64,000 bases of DNA from Streptomyces anulatus. Lineage in GTDB: Bacteria > Actinomycetota > Actinomycetes > Streptomycetales > Streptomycetaceae. The position numbers were made by a program, and so were the translations under genes. A model generated the notes under the pieces. It was not told the DNA's origin. It ran no database searches and saw nothing but the letters and a program-made list of their open reading frames with translations. The stretch covers positions 5,930-69,929 of the forward strand of contig NZ_JOEZ01000033.1 in NCBI RefSeq assembly GCF_000721175.1, read 5' to 3'. Positions 1 through 8,753 of the stretch are shown here, in pieces (positions within the stretch are counted from its first letter, which is position 1; each line of letters starts with the position of its first letter).

Positions 1-339
1 GAGCGTCAGCGGATCAAGCTCGCCACCCAGTTGCACCGCACCTCCAGCGTGTACGTGCTGGACGAGCCGACGACCGGACTGCACCTGGCGGACACGGGCA
101 CACTGGTGGATCTGCTGGACCGGCTGGTCGACGCGGGGAACACGGTGATCTGCGTGGAGCACAACCTGGATGTGGTCAAGCGGGCGGACTGGGTGATCGA
201 CCTGGGTCCGGACGGCGGCAAGGGCGGCGGTGAGCTGGTCTTCGAGGGGACGCCCGCCGGTCTGCTCGCACATCCGACGTCCGTCACCGGGCGGTATCTG
301 CGCCGGGACCCGGGGGTGGAATCACTGATTCCAGCGTAG
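1..339 (+). CDS. UvrA-family ABC ATPase, C-terminal fragment
   Basis: The frame is open from the window edge to a TAG stop, so only about 112 C-terminal residues are present. They begin inside the ABC signature (ERQRIKLA), followed by a Walker B/D-loop segment (VYVLDEPTTGLH), the switch-histidine segment (CVEHNLD) and a UvrA-typical tail (DLGPDGG, EGTP). UvrA is the dimeric damage-recognition ATPase of nucleotide excision repair. Paralogues also occur in antibiotic resistance, and the preceding zinc modules are outside the window, so housekeeping UvrA and a UvrA-like paralogue cannot be separated here. Confidence 0.85.
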   Translation, partial: ERQRIKLATQLHRTSSVYVLDEPTTGLHLADTGTLVDLLDRLVDAGNTVICVEHNLDVVKRADWVIDLGPDGGKGGGELVFEGTPAGLLAHPTSVTGRYLRRDPGVESLIPA

Positions 340-458
340 CGAAACGGCGCCCGGAAGGGCTCGGAGGGGCCTCTCACGCACCTCACCACCTGGACATATG
401 GCCCTGCGTAGCCGACCGCTGCCGGGAGCGGGCTTGGCTTCGGCCTTAACGGCGCTTT

Positions 459-492
459 AACCTACGGTCACGTAACCTACGAAGCCGTAGGT
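459..492. promoter_or_regulatory. Inverted/direct repeat operator upstream of desaturase
   Basis: ACCTACG at 475-481 and CGTAGGT at 486-492 form a perfect 7-bp inverted repeat with a 4-nt centre. A further copy of AACCTACG lies at 459-466, so three related half-sites stand 27-60 bp before the GTG start. TetR-type regulators are known to control fatty-acid desaturase genes from such palindromes. Assigning this site to one is inference, and no regulator gene is adjacent. Confidence 0.55.
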
Positions 493-518
493 AATTCTCC
501 CGTCCCCAGGAGCTCCCC

Positions 519-1493
519 GTGACGATCACCTCTCCCCACCTCGGCAGTTCGAAGGCGTGGACCGACGCCCAGCTGCTGTACGCGCTGGAAGAGGTGGTGG
601 AGAAGGAACTCAACCGCCATCTCAAGGTCGCCAAGGACTGGATGCCCCACGAGTACGTGCCGTTCTCCGACGGGCGTAACTTCCCGGGCGTCTTCGAGGA
701 CGGCGACGCCTGGTCGCCGGACCAGTCCAAGGTCACCGACATCGGCAAGATCGCCCTCGTGGTGAACCTGCTGACCGAGGACAACCTCCCCAGCTACCAC
801 CACGAGATCGCCTCGCTGTTCGGCCGCGACGGCGCGTGGGGCACCTGGGTGCACCGCTGGACCGCCGAGGAGGGCCGTCACGGCATCGTGATGCGCGACT
901 ACCTGCTCACCTCGCGCGCCGTGGACCCCGACAAGCTGGAGCAGTTCCGCATGACGCACATGGCGGAGGGCTTCGAGTCGGACAACCGGCACTCGATGCT
1001 GCACTCCGTCGCGTACGTCGCCTTCCAGGAGCTGGCCACCCGCGTCTCGCACCGCAACACCGGCCACCAGTCCGGCGACCCGGTCTGCGACCGGATGCTG
1101 GCCCGGATCGCGACCGACGAGAACCTCCACATGGTCTTCTACCGCAATCTCCTGGGCGCCTCCTTCGAGCTGGCCCCGGACCTGACCATGCAGGCCGTGC
1201 GCGACGTCGTCGTCAACTTCCGGATGCCCGGACACGGCATGCCCGGCTTCGAGCGGGCCGCCGCGCAGATGGCGATCGGCGAGATCTACAACATGCGCAT
1301 CCACCACGACGACGTGATCCAGCCCGTGCTGCGCTTCCTGAAGGTGATGGACATCGACGGGCTCGGCCCGGAGGGTGCGAAGGCCCAGGAGGAGCTCGGG
1401 CTGTACATGGGCGGACTGGACAGCGAGGCGTCGAAGTTCGACGAGAAGCTCGCCGCCCGCAAGGCCCGGATGGTGGCGCGCGGCCGCGCCTGA
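519..1493 (+). CDS. desA: Acyl-[acyl-carrier-protein] desaturase
   Basis: This 324-residue soluble diiron enzyme is predicted to introduce a cis double bond into ACP-bound saturated fatty acids, setting membrane fluidity. The two carboxylate/histidine iron-binding motifs are visible: EEGRH near residues 115-119 and DENLH near 200-204, with an upstream helix containing EEVVEKEL near residue 24. Length fits the actinobacterial DesA family. The GTG start is supported by AGGAG six bases upstream. It stands alone, with an operator-like inverted repeat before it, which suggests control by fatty-acid status. The GC3 pattern is like its neighbours. Confidence 0.9.
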   Translation: MTITSPHLGSSKAWTDAQLLYALEEVVEKELNRHLKVAKDWMPHEYVPFSDGRNFPGVFEDGDAWSPDQSKVTDIGKIALVVNLLTEDNLPSYHHEIASLFGRDGAWGTWVHRWTAEEGRHGIVMRDYLLTSRAVDPDKLEQFRMTHMAEGFESDNRHSMLHSVAYVAFQELATRVSHRNTGHQSGDPVCDRMLARIATDENLHMVFYRNLLGASFELAPDLTMQAVRDVVVNFRMPGHGMPGFERAAAQMAIGEIYNMRIHHDDVIQPVLRFLKVMDIDGLGPEGAKAQEELGLYMGGLDSEASKFDEKLAARKARMVARGRA

Positions 1494-1533
1494 TCCCAGC
1501 CCCCAGGCCGATGCCCTGATCCGGCCCGGGGTC

Positions 1534-4500
1534 TCACTCCTCGGCGGTGGCCTCGGCGTACGCCACGTCGCGTACATCGTCCGAGGAGTGCTGCCGCAGC
1601 ATCCGCAGCTGGGTGCGCCACGGCCCGGTCCACCCGGTGCGCAGGCCGCACGCCACGGTCAGTTCGGCGGCGAGGAGACCCTCGGCCGGATCCCCCGTCC
1701 CCGCCAGCCGTGCGACGACGAGCAGCAGGGTGTCCGGGTCGCCGGCCTCCGCCCCCCGGAATCCGACGATCCGCCTGCCGACCGTCTGTGCGGTCCTGGC
1801 GGCGAGCGCCGGGCGACCGGTGTGCAGGGCGGCGAGCGCGACCAGTTCGGTGTGCAGCGGGTCCGGGTCCGCCGCCAGGTCCAGGGAGCGCGCGAGCAGG
1901 GCGACGGCGTCCGGCACGAGGTCGCGGTGGGCGGCCAGGGTCCGGCCCGCCTCGGTGAGCACCGCCGAGGCGGGCCGGTTGTCCGGCCCGGCCCGCAGCG
2001 ACAGCGTCCTGGCCAGACGGCCGAGCCGCCGGCGGGCGGGCCGGTCCCGCTCCGCCCCGGCGTCGTCCGCCGTCTCGCCGGTGGCCAGCAGGGACAGGGC
2101 GCGGTTCAGGGCCCCGACCGCGGCCGGGGTGGTCAGGGCCGCGTCCACGAGGGCGTCGGCGGCCGAGCGCCACCTTCCCCGCCGGTCCAGATCGGTGACC
2201 GCGTCGACCAGGACCGCCGCCGCGTGCGGGGCCCAGGGCAGCCAGGGGACCAGCGCGGTGTGGGCGAGGGCGGCCAGCGTGTCGTCGTCGGTACGGCACA
2301 CGTCCTGGATCAGCCGGGCGTAGCGCGGCCGCAGGGCCGGGTCCAGCTCCGTCGGGTGCGCCCGCAGCACCGCTCCGCGCAGCGCGCGTCCGCCGCCCGC
2401 CGCGTCCTCGGTCACCTCCCAGACGCGCTCGTCGCCGAGCAGCGCCGTACCGGCGGCCACGCAGGCGGCCCGCACGTCGAGATGCTGGCCGGGCTGCCCG
2501 TACGCGTCGGCGAGGAGAGCGGCCGCCTCCGCGCGCGGCAGCAGACCGGCGGCGAGCCGGACCATCTCCTTGCGGCTCGTCACCTTGCCGGTGCCGGGAG
2601 CCGTACGGGCGGCGAGCAGCGGGGCCAGCCGGGAGGGCCGGGTGCGGGCGGCGGCCCGGCCCGCCGCGTGGACGGCGACGCGCGCCCGGTCGTCACCGGC
2701 GTGCGCGAGCAGCTCGGGCAGCGTCTCGGCGGGCCGGTCGGTGTACGCGAGGGCGGCGAGCGCGGCCTCGGCGATCACCACCTCCGGGTCGTCCGTCCAG
2801 GCGCGTACGGCGTCGGCGCCCCGTCCGGGTATGCGGGCGAGCTGCCCCAGGGCGGCGGTGCGCAGGTACAGCGGCAGCTTCACGTCCGCCACCGTGCGCT
2901 GCACCGCGCGCAGCGCGGCACGCTGCTGACGGGGCGTCCAGCGCTCGGATCCGGCGACCTCGACCGTCCAGGACGTGCCGGGCCCGAGGAACCGGCCCCG
3001 GGGCGGCGTCCCGTCGAGGTACGGCGCCAGCAGGTCCGTACGCCTGCCGGTCACGACGCGCCGGACCTCCGGGAGTGCGACGGCGGACGGGTGCCGGGCG
3101 AGCAGCCGCTCGGTCCGCTCGTCCCGGCCGGCCGGGGCCCGGAGCCAGAGGGCGGCGGCGCTCCGGGCGGCGGAGGGCTCGCCGTAGTCCACGGCCTGCC
3201 ACAGCAGGTCCTGGAGGCCGGGCATGGCGTCGGCGCGACGGCCCACGGCGCGGGCCAGGGCCAGGACGAGGCCGTAGTCGGAGCGTTCCGCGCCCGCTTC
3301 CAGCCAGGGCCGCAGCGCGTCGAAGACGGTGTGCTCCTGGCCCCTGCGGAGCATCCGGTCCAGGCGGCCCAGGTCGGCGCTGCCGCTGCTGCCGGTGATC
3401 CGGACCAGGGTGCGCAGCGCCCAGTTGAGCAGGTCGCGCTGCCCGGTCACCGCGTGCTCACGCAGCACACCGACGGCCAGGGAGCCGAGGGCGGAGCGGG
3501 TGGCGGCGGAGGAGTCGCGGGCCTCCACGGCGTCGGCGGCGATGCGGTCGAGCAACGGTTCCACCGCGTCGGTGAAGAGGGCGGGCTTCACCCCGTTCAG
3601 GGCGGTGAGGGCGGCGGAGCGGACGGGGTCCTGTTCGTTGCGCAGGCGCAGCAGGTCCTCCAGCACTGTGGCGGCGCGGGCCGGGTCGCCGGAGCGGCCC
3701 GCGCTGCCGACGAGCAGCGCCCAGGCCGTGGCGCGGTCGGCGGCGGCGGGGCCCCGGGTGGCGGCCAGGAGCGGTTCGCGTCCCTCGTCGAAGGGGAGGT
3801 AGGACGTGGCGTCGAGGACGGCGGCGGCGTCTTGGCGCGCCCGGGCCCGTTCCGCCGCCCGCCGGGCGACGGCCACGACCCCGTTGCGGGGCAGCGCGTC
3901 CAGCAGCCGGGTGTCGACGGTGTTCCCCGACGCGCCCTCGCCCCTGCCGTCGGTGACCGCTGCGTGAAGCGCGGTGCGACGGCCGGGCGGCAGGGCGCGG
4001 AGGAGCCGGGGCAGCGGGCCCGCCGGGTCCGGTGCGCTGCGGCCCAGTTCGACGAGGAGCGTGTCGGGGAGCGCCCGGACGAGGCGGCGCAGTTCGGTTC
4101 CGCTGAGTGCGCGGTGCAGGTGCGCGCAGACGTCGGGCCTGATGGCGAGCCGGGCGACGCGGGCGGGGTCGGCGGCGACGAGTCGTCCGAGGCGGCGGTG
4201 CAGGACGACCGGCAGCCGGGTGGGGCCGAAGTGTTCGAGGAGGTCGAGCACCCGGTGCGGGAGGGCCGCCGCCGCCACGGCGATGCCCCGGGGGTGGCCG
4301 TGCCCCTGCCACCAGGCGTCCCGCGCCGATGCGGGGAGGCCGGTCAGTTCCTCCTCGGCGGAGTCCAGGACCGGTCCGGGGTGGTGGTGGCCGAGCGAGG
4401 ACCAGCAGTCCGTCGAGCGCCGCAGCTCCGGCAGCAGAGCCTCGACCGTCGCGGCCGAGCAGCCGGGCAGCAGGCGGGCCGCATCGCGGTCGCCCCAGGT

Positions 4501-4917
4501 GTCGCGCAGGACGGTGACCAGACGGTCGGCGAGCGCGGTGCGGCGGTCGGCGACGATCGCCCGCACGAGTTGTCGGCGTACGGCGGCGGGCGCGTCGGCG
4601 AGTGCGCTTTCGTACGCCGTGTCCGGCACGCCCAGCGCCCGTGCCGTGCGCAGGGCGTGTCCGCGCACGACGGCGTCCTCGTCGGCGAGGTGCGCGGCGA
4701 TCCACGCGGCGTCCCGGCCGGCCGAGGCGGCGATGGCCGCGATCCGGCGCTCGTACGGGTCGCCGTCCTCCAGTTCGTCGAGGACGGCGCGCAGCGTTCC
4801 CTCGGCGGCCAGTCGGCGTGCCCGCACCGCCAGTTCACATCCGCGACCGGCATGGGGCAGCGGTTCGAGCGCGTCGAGGAGGGCGGCGGCGAGGACGAGC
4901 GGCGGGGCGTCGGTCAT
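1534..4917 (-). CDS. Very large HEAT-repeat-like protein, function unknown
   Basis: This 1127-residue protein is composed almost entirely of Ala/Leu/Arg-rich amphipathic helices in pairs, for example DEDAVVRGHALRTARALG near the N-terminus. That is the look of an alpha-solenoid of HEAT/Armadillo type. No signal peptide, membrane segment or catalytic motif is visible. The ATG start MTDAPP gives a protein that begins directly with helices. Similar large solenoids in Streptomyces are annotated only as hypothetical, and a scaffold or protein-binding role is inference. It converges on the desaturase gene and shares the strand with the WhiB gene upstream (70 bp gap). Confidence 0.75.
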   Translation of the reverse strand: MTDAPPLVLAAALLDALEPLPHAGRGCELAVRARRLAAEGTLRAVLDELEDGDPYERRIAAIAASAGRDAAWIAAHLADEDAVVRGHALRTARALGVPDTAYESALADAPAAVRRQLVRAIVADRRTALADRLVTVLRDTWGDRDAARLLPGCSAATVEALLPELRRSTDCWSSLGHHHPGPVLDSAEEELTGLPASARDAWWQGHGHPRGIAVAAAALPHRVLDLLEHFGPTRLPVVLHRRLGRLVAADPARVARLAIRPDVCAHLHRALSGTELRRLVRALPDTLLVELGRSAPDPAGPLPRLLRALPPGRRTALHAAVTDGRGEGASGNTVDTRLLDALPRNGVVAVARRAAERARARQDAAAVLDATSYLPFDEGREPLLAATRGPAAADRATAWALLVGSAGRSGDPARAATVLEDLLRLRNEQDPVRSAALTALNGVKPALFTDAVEPLLDRIAADAVEARDSSAATRSALGSLAVGVLREHAVTGQRDLLNWALRTLVRITGSSGSADLGRLDRMLRRGQEHTVFDALRPWLEAGAERSDYGLVLALARAVGRRADAMPGLQDLLWQAVDYGEPSAARSAAALWLRAPAGRDERTERLLARHPSAVALPEVRRVVTGRRTDLLAPYLDGTPPRGRFLGPGTSWTVEVAGSERWTPRQQRAALRAVQRTVADVKLPLYLRTAALGQLARIPGRGADAVRAWTDDPEVVIAEAALAALAYTDRPAETLPELLAHAGDDRARVAVHAAGRAAARTRPSRLAPLLAARTAPGTGKVTSRKEMVRLAAGLLPRAEAAALLADAYGQPGQHLDVRAACVAAGTALLGDERVWEVTEDAAGGGRALRGAVLRAHPTELDPALRPRYARLIQDVCRTDDDTLAALAHTALVPWLPWAPHAAAVLVDAVTDLDRRGRWRSAADALVDAALTTPAAVGALNRALSLLATGETADDAGAERDRPARRRLGRLARTLSLRAGPDNRPASAVLTEAGRTLAAHRDLVPDAVALLARSLDLAADPDPLHTELVALAALHTGRPALAARTAQTVGRRIVGFRGAEAGDPDTLLLVVARLAGTGDPAEGLLAAELTVACGLRTGWTGPWRTQLRMLRQHSSDDVRDVAYAEATAEE

Positions 4918-4986
4918 GGTCCGATTGTGCCGGGCGCCGCCCGATCACCCCAGGTGTTTACGGTGCGTGGGTGCTACCGGGGGCGT

Positions 4987-5241
4987 TCAGCCCCGGCCGC
5001 GTCCTTCTCTGCGCATCCGCTCGCGCTCCTTCTCGGACAGCCCGCCCCAGACGCCGAACCGCTCGTCGTTGGCGAGTGCGTACTCCAGGCAGGCCAGACG
5101 CCCTTCGCAGGCGTTGCACAGTTGCTTGGCCTCGCGGGTCGAACTGCCCGGGGCCGGGAAGAAGAACTCGGGCCCGGCCTGCGCGCACAACGCGGTCTCC
5201 TGCCAGGCGAGTGCGTCGTCGGTCACGGTGTTGATCAGCAT
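4987..5241 (-). CDS. WhiB-family iron-sulfur transcriptional regulator
   Basis: An 84-residue Wbl protein. The four [4Fe-4S] ligands are C19, C42, C45 and C51 (C-X22-C-X2-C-X5-C), followed by the GVWGG turn at 63-67 and a basic C-terminal tail that contacts DNA. Wbl proteins bind the primary sigma factor region 4 and act as cofactors of transcription in actinobacterial development and redox response. The ATG at 5241 gives a typical length. A TTG 30 bases upstream is in frame but has no better ribosome site. The segment STREAK and LEYALANDERFG resembles WhiB itself more than WblE or WhiB1, but the exact class is not certain. Confidence 0.9.
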   Translation of the reverse strand: MLINTVTDDALAWQETALCAQAGPEFFFPAPGSSTREAKQLCNACEGRLACLEYALANDERFGVWGGLSEKERERMRREGRGRG

Positions 5242-5309
5242 GTGACCACGGTGCCCGGTGGCGATAAACAACTGATCAACGATTCATCAATCAGTGGCCG
5301 CAGGGGCGG

Positions 5310-6104
5310 CTACTGCCTCGGCTCGGGCCTCATGACCGCGAAGACCGCCCCGTACGGATCGGCGACGTTGGCCATCTTGCCGACGCCGGGCACCTCCATG
5401 GCGGCCAGGGTCTCCGTACCGCCGAGCCGCTTGGCCTCGGCCACCGTGGCGTCGACGTCGGCGACGTCGAAGTACGGCAGCCAGTGGGGGCCGCGGGCGG
5501 CCTCGGACGGGACGTCGCCCATCCGGACCAGGCCGCCGAACGACGCCTCCGGTCCGGCGCCGGCCGGGTGGACCGTGGTGTAGGTGTAGTCGGTGCCCTC
5601 CACCTCGAGTTCGTCGGTCCGCCAGCCGAGGACGCTTCCGTAGAACGCGGCCGCCGCTGGGACGTCGGGGGTGTACAGCTCGGCCCAGAGGAACGAGCCG
5701 GGCTCCTGGACGACGCCGAAGCCGGGGTGCTCCTTCGGCTGCCAGACACCGAAATACGCTCCGGCCGGGTCCGTGAAGCCGCCCATGCTGCCGAAGTCCA
5801 GGACGTTCATCGGCTCGAACGCGGCGCGGCCGCCCGCCTGCTCCACCGCCGCCGCGGTGGCGGCGACGTCGGGTGACTGGAAGGAGACCGACCAGGCGCT
5901 CGGCGACTCGTCCTCGGAGACCGTCATCACCCCGCCGACGTACCGCCCGTCCAGGGTGAGCATGCCGTAACCGCCGACCTCGGGGCCGCCGGGGATCAGG
6001 TCCCAGCCGAACAGGTCCCGGTAGAAGGCGGTGGCCCCGTCGAGGTCGGGGGTGCCGAGATCGACCCAACTGGGCGCTCCGTCGGAGAAGGTGGGGCTGG
6101 TCAT
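5310..6104 (-). CDS. VOC/glyoxalase-family protein, two tandem domains
   Basis: 264 residues with two copies of the vicinal-oxygen-chelate fold. The first copy starts PSWVDLGTPDLDGATAFY near residue 11 and the second SFLWAELYTPDVPAAAAFY near 136, each with the YxxxFGW or YGSVLGW signature. Such duplicated proteins are common in Streptomyces and are usually unassigned; resistance-type and hydroxylation roles exist in the superfamily. The ATG at 6104 is preceded by GAGGAG at good spacing, and an upstream extension is not supported. It is monocistronic and divergent from the helicase gene. Confidence 0.85.
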   Translation of the reverse strand: MTSPTFSDGAPSWVDLGTPDLDGATAFYRDLFGWDLIPGGPEVGGYGMLTLDGRYVGGVMTVSEDESPSAWSVSFQSPDVAATAAAVEQAGGRAAFEPMNVLDFGSMGGFTDPAGAYFGVWQPKEHPGFGVVQEPGSFLWAELYTPDVPAAAAFYGSVLGWRTDELEVEGTDYTYTTVHPAGAGPEASFGGLVRMGDVPSEAARGPHWLPYFDVADVDATVAEAKRLGGTETLAAMEVPGVGKMANVADPYGAVFAVMRPEPRQ

Positions 6105-6495
6105 GGCGTGCTCCTCAGTCGGTCCGGGGGTCCCGCTCGTCCGATCCGCGGCCCTGCTCGTCGGTACTGCCGGGGTGATTCCTCTCGTTGCGAGTCTTGC
6201 ACCGGGCACTGGTGACCGCAGTCCGCGCGGGGCCGACCGGGGTGTGGTCCACCGGCGGTGATCGCCACCGCCGTGCGGCCCAGAGTAGGCATCGCGCGCC
6301 CGCCGGGGCGAAGCGTCGGACCGGCGCGTCGCACGTCCACCGTCCCGCGCACCGTCCACCGTCCCGCGCACCCGTCGCCGGTCGCCGGTCGCCCCGACGG
6401 GCCGGGAGTGTCCGCGGGGCGTGGCACGATGGCGAGGAGGCCACGAGAGCGGGGGCCCGGGGCTGCGAGACACCCTCGGGAACAGAAGGACGCAC
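6105..6495. other. Gene-free divergent promoter region with 19-bp tandem duplication
   Basis: I find no convincing gene in these 391 bases between the VOC gene and the helicase gene. An exact 19-bp unit is repeated head-to-tail at 6334-6352 and 6353-6371, followed by a short GTCGCCG repetition. The promoters of both flanking genes must lie here. Confidence 0.6.
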
Positions 6496-8715
6496 ATGAA
6501 GCAGAGCGGGGCGGATGGCGGGACGCTCGCGCGCGGGGTCGCCGAGGGCCCGGTGTCCACCGGCGGCGCGGCCCGTGCGCTGCTCGCCCGCGCGGAGCGG
6601 CTCCTGGAGAGCGCCCGCGCCGTGCCGGCGGACCGGGCGAACGCCGTGGACGCCGTGCGCTCCGTCCTCGATCCGCTGCTCGACTCCCTGGTGGACCGGG
6701 AGCTGGCCCACATCCCCGTCGCCCGGCTCAAGGACGTCACGGAGGGGCGGCTGCGCCTCGTGGCCCTGGAGCAGGCCGGGTTCGGCACGGTCGGGCAGGT
6801 CCACGGCACGAACCGCTACGAGCTCCGGCAGCTCCCCGGGGTCGGGGCGCACACCGCCGACCAGGCGCTGGCCGCCGCCGGGCAGATCGCCCACGCCGTG
6901 CGCGACACCGTCTCGGTACGGCTCGACGTGGACGCCCCTGACGACACGAGCACCGCCCTGGTCATCGCCCTGCACCGGCTGGTCGGGGCCGGTGCGGAGG
7001 CGCGGCGGGCGGTGGACGCTGCCCGTCGGCTGACCGAACTGCTCGGTCCCGCGGTGGCGGCGGCCGCACCGGCCGGGAGCCGGCTGCGGATGCTGTTCAC
7101 CGGGCGGGCGGTGCGGGCCCGGGTGCGGGAGGCGCTCGGTTCGGTGCGGGCGGCCGTGGCGGCCGCCGCGGAGCGGGACCTGCCGGTGCTCCTCGCGCAG
7201 GCGTCGGCCGACCTGCTGCGGTCACCGGCGTCGCCGGCTGAGGCATGGGTGGACTTCGAGCTGCGGTCCGCCGAGTACTACAGCCTGTTGGCCGAGTTGT
7301 CCGGCAGCGGTCCGGACCGGGACGCCGCCGAGGGGTTCCTGCCCGCCGGTATCGCGGACCGGGTGCGTGCGCTCCGGCTCGACGACACGCATCTGCGGGT
7401 GTCGCTGCGCGGCTACCAGGCGTTCGGGGCGCGCTTCGCGCTGGCGCAGAAGCGGGTCGTCATCGGGGACGAGATGGGGCTCGGCAAGACCGTCCAGGCC
7501 ATCGCCGCCCTCGCCCATCTCGCCGCCCACGGCGAGAGACACTTCCTCGTGGTGTGCCCGGCGAGCGTGCTGATCAACTGGACCCGGGAGATCCGGGCCC
7601 GCTCCACGCTGCGCGCCGTTCCGGTGCACGGCGCGGAGCGGACCGAGGCGTTCGCGGACTGGCGCGGGAGCGGTGGGGTGGCGGTGACCACCTTCGACGC
7701 GCTGCATCTGCTGCCCGAGGGTGCGGCGGCCGATGTGCGGCCCGGGATGCTCGTGGTGGACGAGGCCCACTTCGTGAAGAACCCCGCGGCCCGCCGGTCC
7801 CGGGCGGTCGCCGGCTGGGCGGAGCGCGTGGAGCGGGTGCTGTTCCTGACCGGCACTCCGATGGAGAACCGGGTGGAGGAGTTCCGCAGCCTGGTGCGCC
7901 AACTGCGCCCCGAGCTCGCGCCGTCGGTCAGCGGCACGCACGGCGCGGCCGGTTCGCGGGCCTTCCGCCGGGCCGTCGCCCCCGCCTATCTGCGCCGCAA
8001 CCAGGTGGACGTGCTGGCCGAACTCCCGGCGCTGGTCCACGTGGACGAGTGGGAGGAGTTCGGCCCCGAGGACCGGGGCGCCTACCGCGAGGCGGTCGCC
8101 TCCGGGCGGTTCATGCGGATGCGCCGGGCCGCGTACGCCGTGCCCGAGGCGTCCGCCAAACTGGAGCGGCTGCGCGAACTGGTCGGCGAGGCACGGGACA
8201 ACGGCCTGAAGGTGGTCGTCTTCTCGTACTTCCGCGAGGTCCTCGCGACGGTCGGCGACGCCCTGGGGCCGGGGGCGTACGGTCCACTGTCCGGGGGTGT
8301 CCCGCCGGCCCGGCGGCAGGAGCTGGTCGACGCGTTCTCCGCCGTGGACGGGCACGCGGTGCTGCTGAGCCAGATCCAGGCGGGCGGTACCGGGCTGAAC
8401 ATGCAGGCCGCCTCCGTGGTCATCCTGTGCGAGCCGCAGATCAAGCCCACCCTTGAGCACCAGGCCGTCGCCCGCGCCCACCGGATGGGTCAGGTGCGCA
8501 CGGTCCAGGTGCACCGGCTGCTGGCCACGGACAGCGTGGACCAGCGCATGGTGGAGCTGCTGGCCCGCAAGGACCGGCTCTTCGACGCGTACGCCCGGCG
8601 CAGCGACCTCGCGGAGACCACCCCGGACGCGGTGGACGTCTCCGACGCGGAGCTGGTCCGGCGCATCGTCGAGGCGGAGCAGCAGCGGCTGGCGGACGAC
8701 ACCCACCGTCCCTGA
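6496..8715 (+). CDS. SNF2-family DNA-dependent ATPase/helicase
   Basis: 739 residues from the ATG at 6496, which follows AGAAGGA; a more upstream GTG start lacks a ribosome site. Helicase motifs in order are GDEMGLGKT (Walker A, about 325), DEAH (about 422), LTGTPMENR (motif III, about 452), GGTGLN (motif V, about 631) and the arginine-finger motif RAHRMGQ (about 659). The N-terminal third holds an LPGVGAHTADQAL segment resembling a helix-hairpin-helix and no zinc-binding SWIM signature. SNF2 proteins translocate on duplex DNA and remodel protein-DNA complexes. The bacterial role of this one is unknown, and no restriction or repair genes adjoin it. Confidence 0.85.
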   Translation: MKQSGADGGTLARGVAEGPVSTGGAARALLARAERLLESARAVPADRANAVDAVRSVLDPLLDSLVDRELAHIPVARLKDVTEGRLRLVALEQAGFGTVGQVHGTNRYELRQLPGVGAHTADQALAAAGQIAHAVRDTVSVRLDVDAPDDTSTALVIALHRLVGAGAEARRAVDAARRLTELLGPAVAAAAPAGSRLRMLFTGRAVRARVREALGSVRAAVAAAAERDLPVLLAQASADLLRSPASPAEAWVDFELRSAEYYSLLAELSGSGPDRDAAEGFLPAGIADRVRALRLDDTHLRVSLRGYQAFGARFALAQKRVVIGDEMGLGKTVQAIAALAHLAAHGERHFLVVCPASVLINWTREIRARSTLRAVPVHGAERTEAFADWRGSGGVAVTTFDALHLLPEGAAADVRPGMLVVDEAHFVKNPAARRSRAVAGWAERVERVLFLTGTPMENRVEEFRSLVRQLRPELAPSVSGTHGAAGSRAFRRAVAPAYLRRNQVDVLAELPALVHVDEWEEFGPEDRGAYREAVASGRFMRMRRAAYAVPEASAKLERLRELVGEARDNGLKVVVFSYFREVLATVGDALGPGAYGPLSGGVPPARRQELVDAFSAVDGHAVLLSQIQAGGTGLNMQAASVVILCEPQIKPTLEHQAVARAHRMGQVRTVQVHRLLATDSVDQRMVELLARKDRLFDAYARRSDLAETTPDAVDVSDAELVRRIVEAEQQRLADDTHRP

Positions 8716-8753
8716 CCGGGCCCGCCCCCTCCGCGGGCGCGTGACGGACTCGG

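Noticed and set aside
1375..5583. Very long plus-strand open frame opposite the HEAT-like gene
   Set aside because: Its composition (Gly/Arg/Pro/Gln-rich, no domains) is that of an antisense frame in high-GC DNA; the minus-strand gene has proper codon bias and helical repeats.
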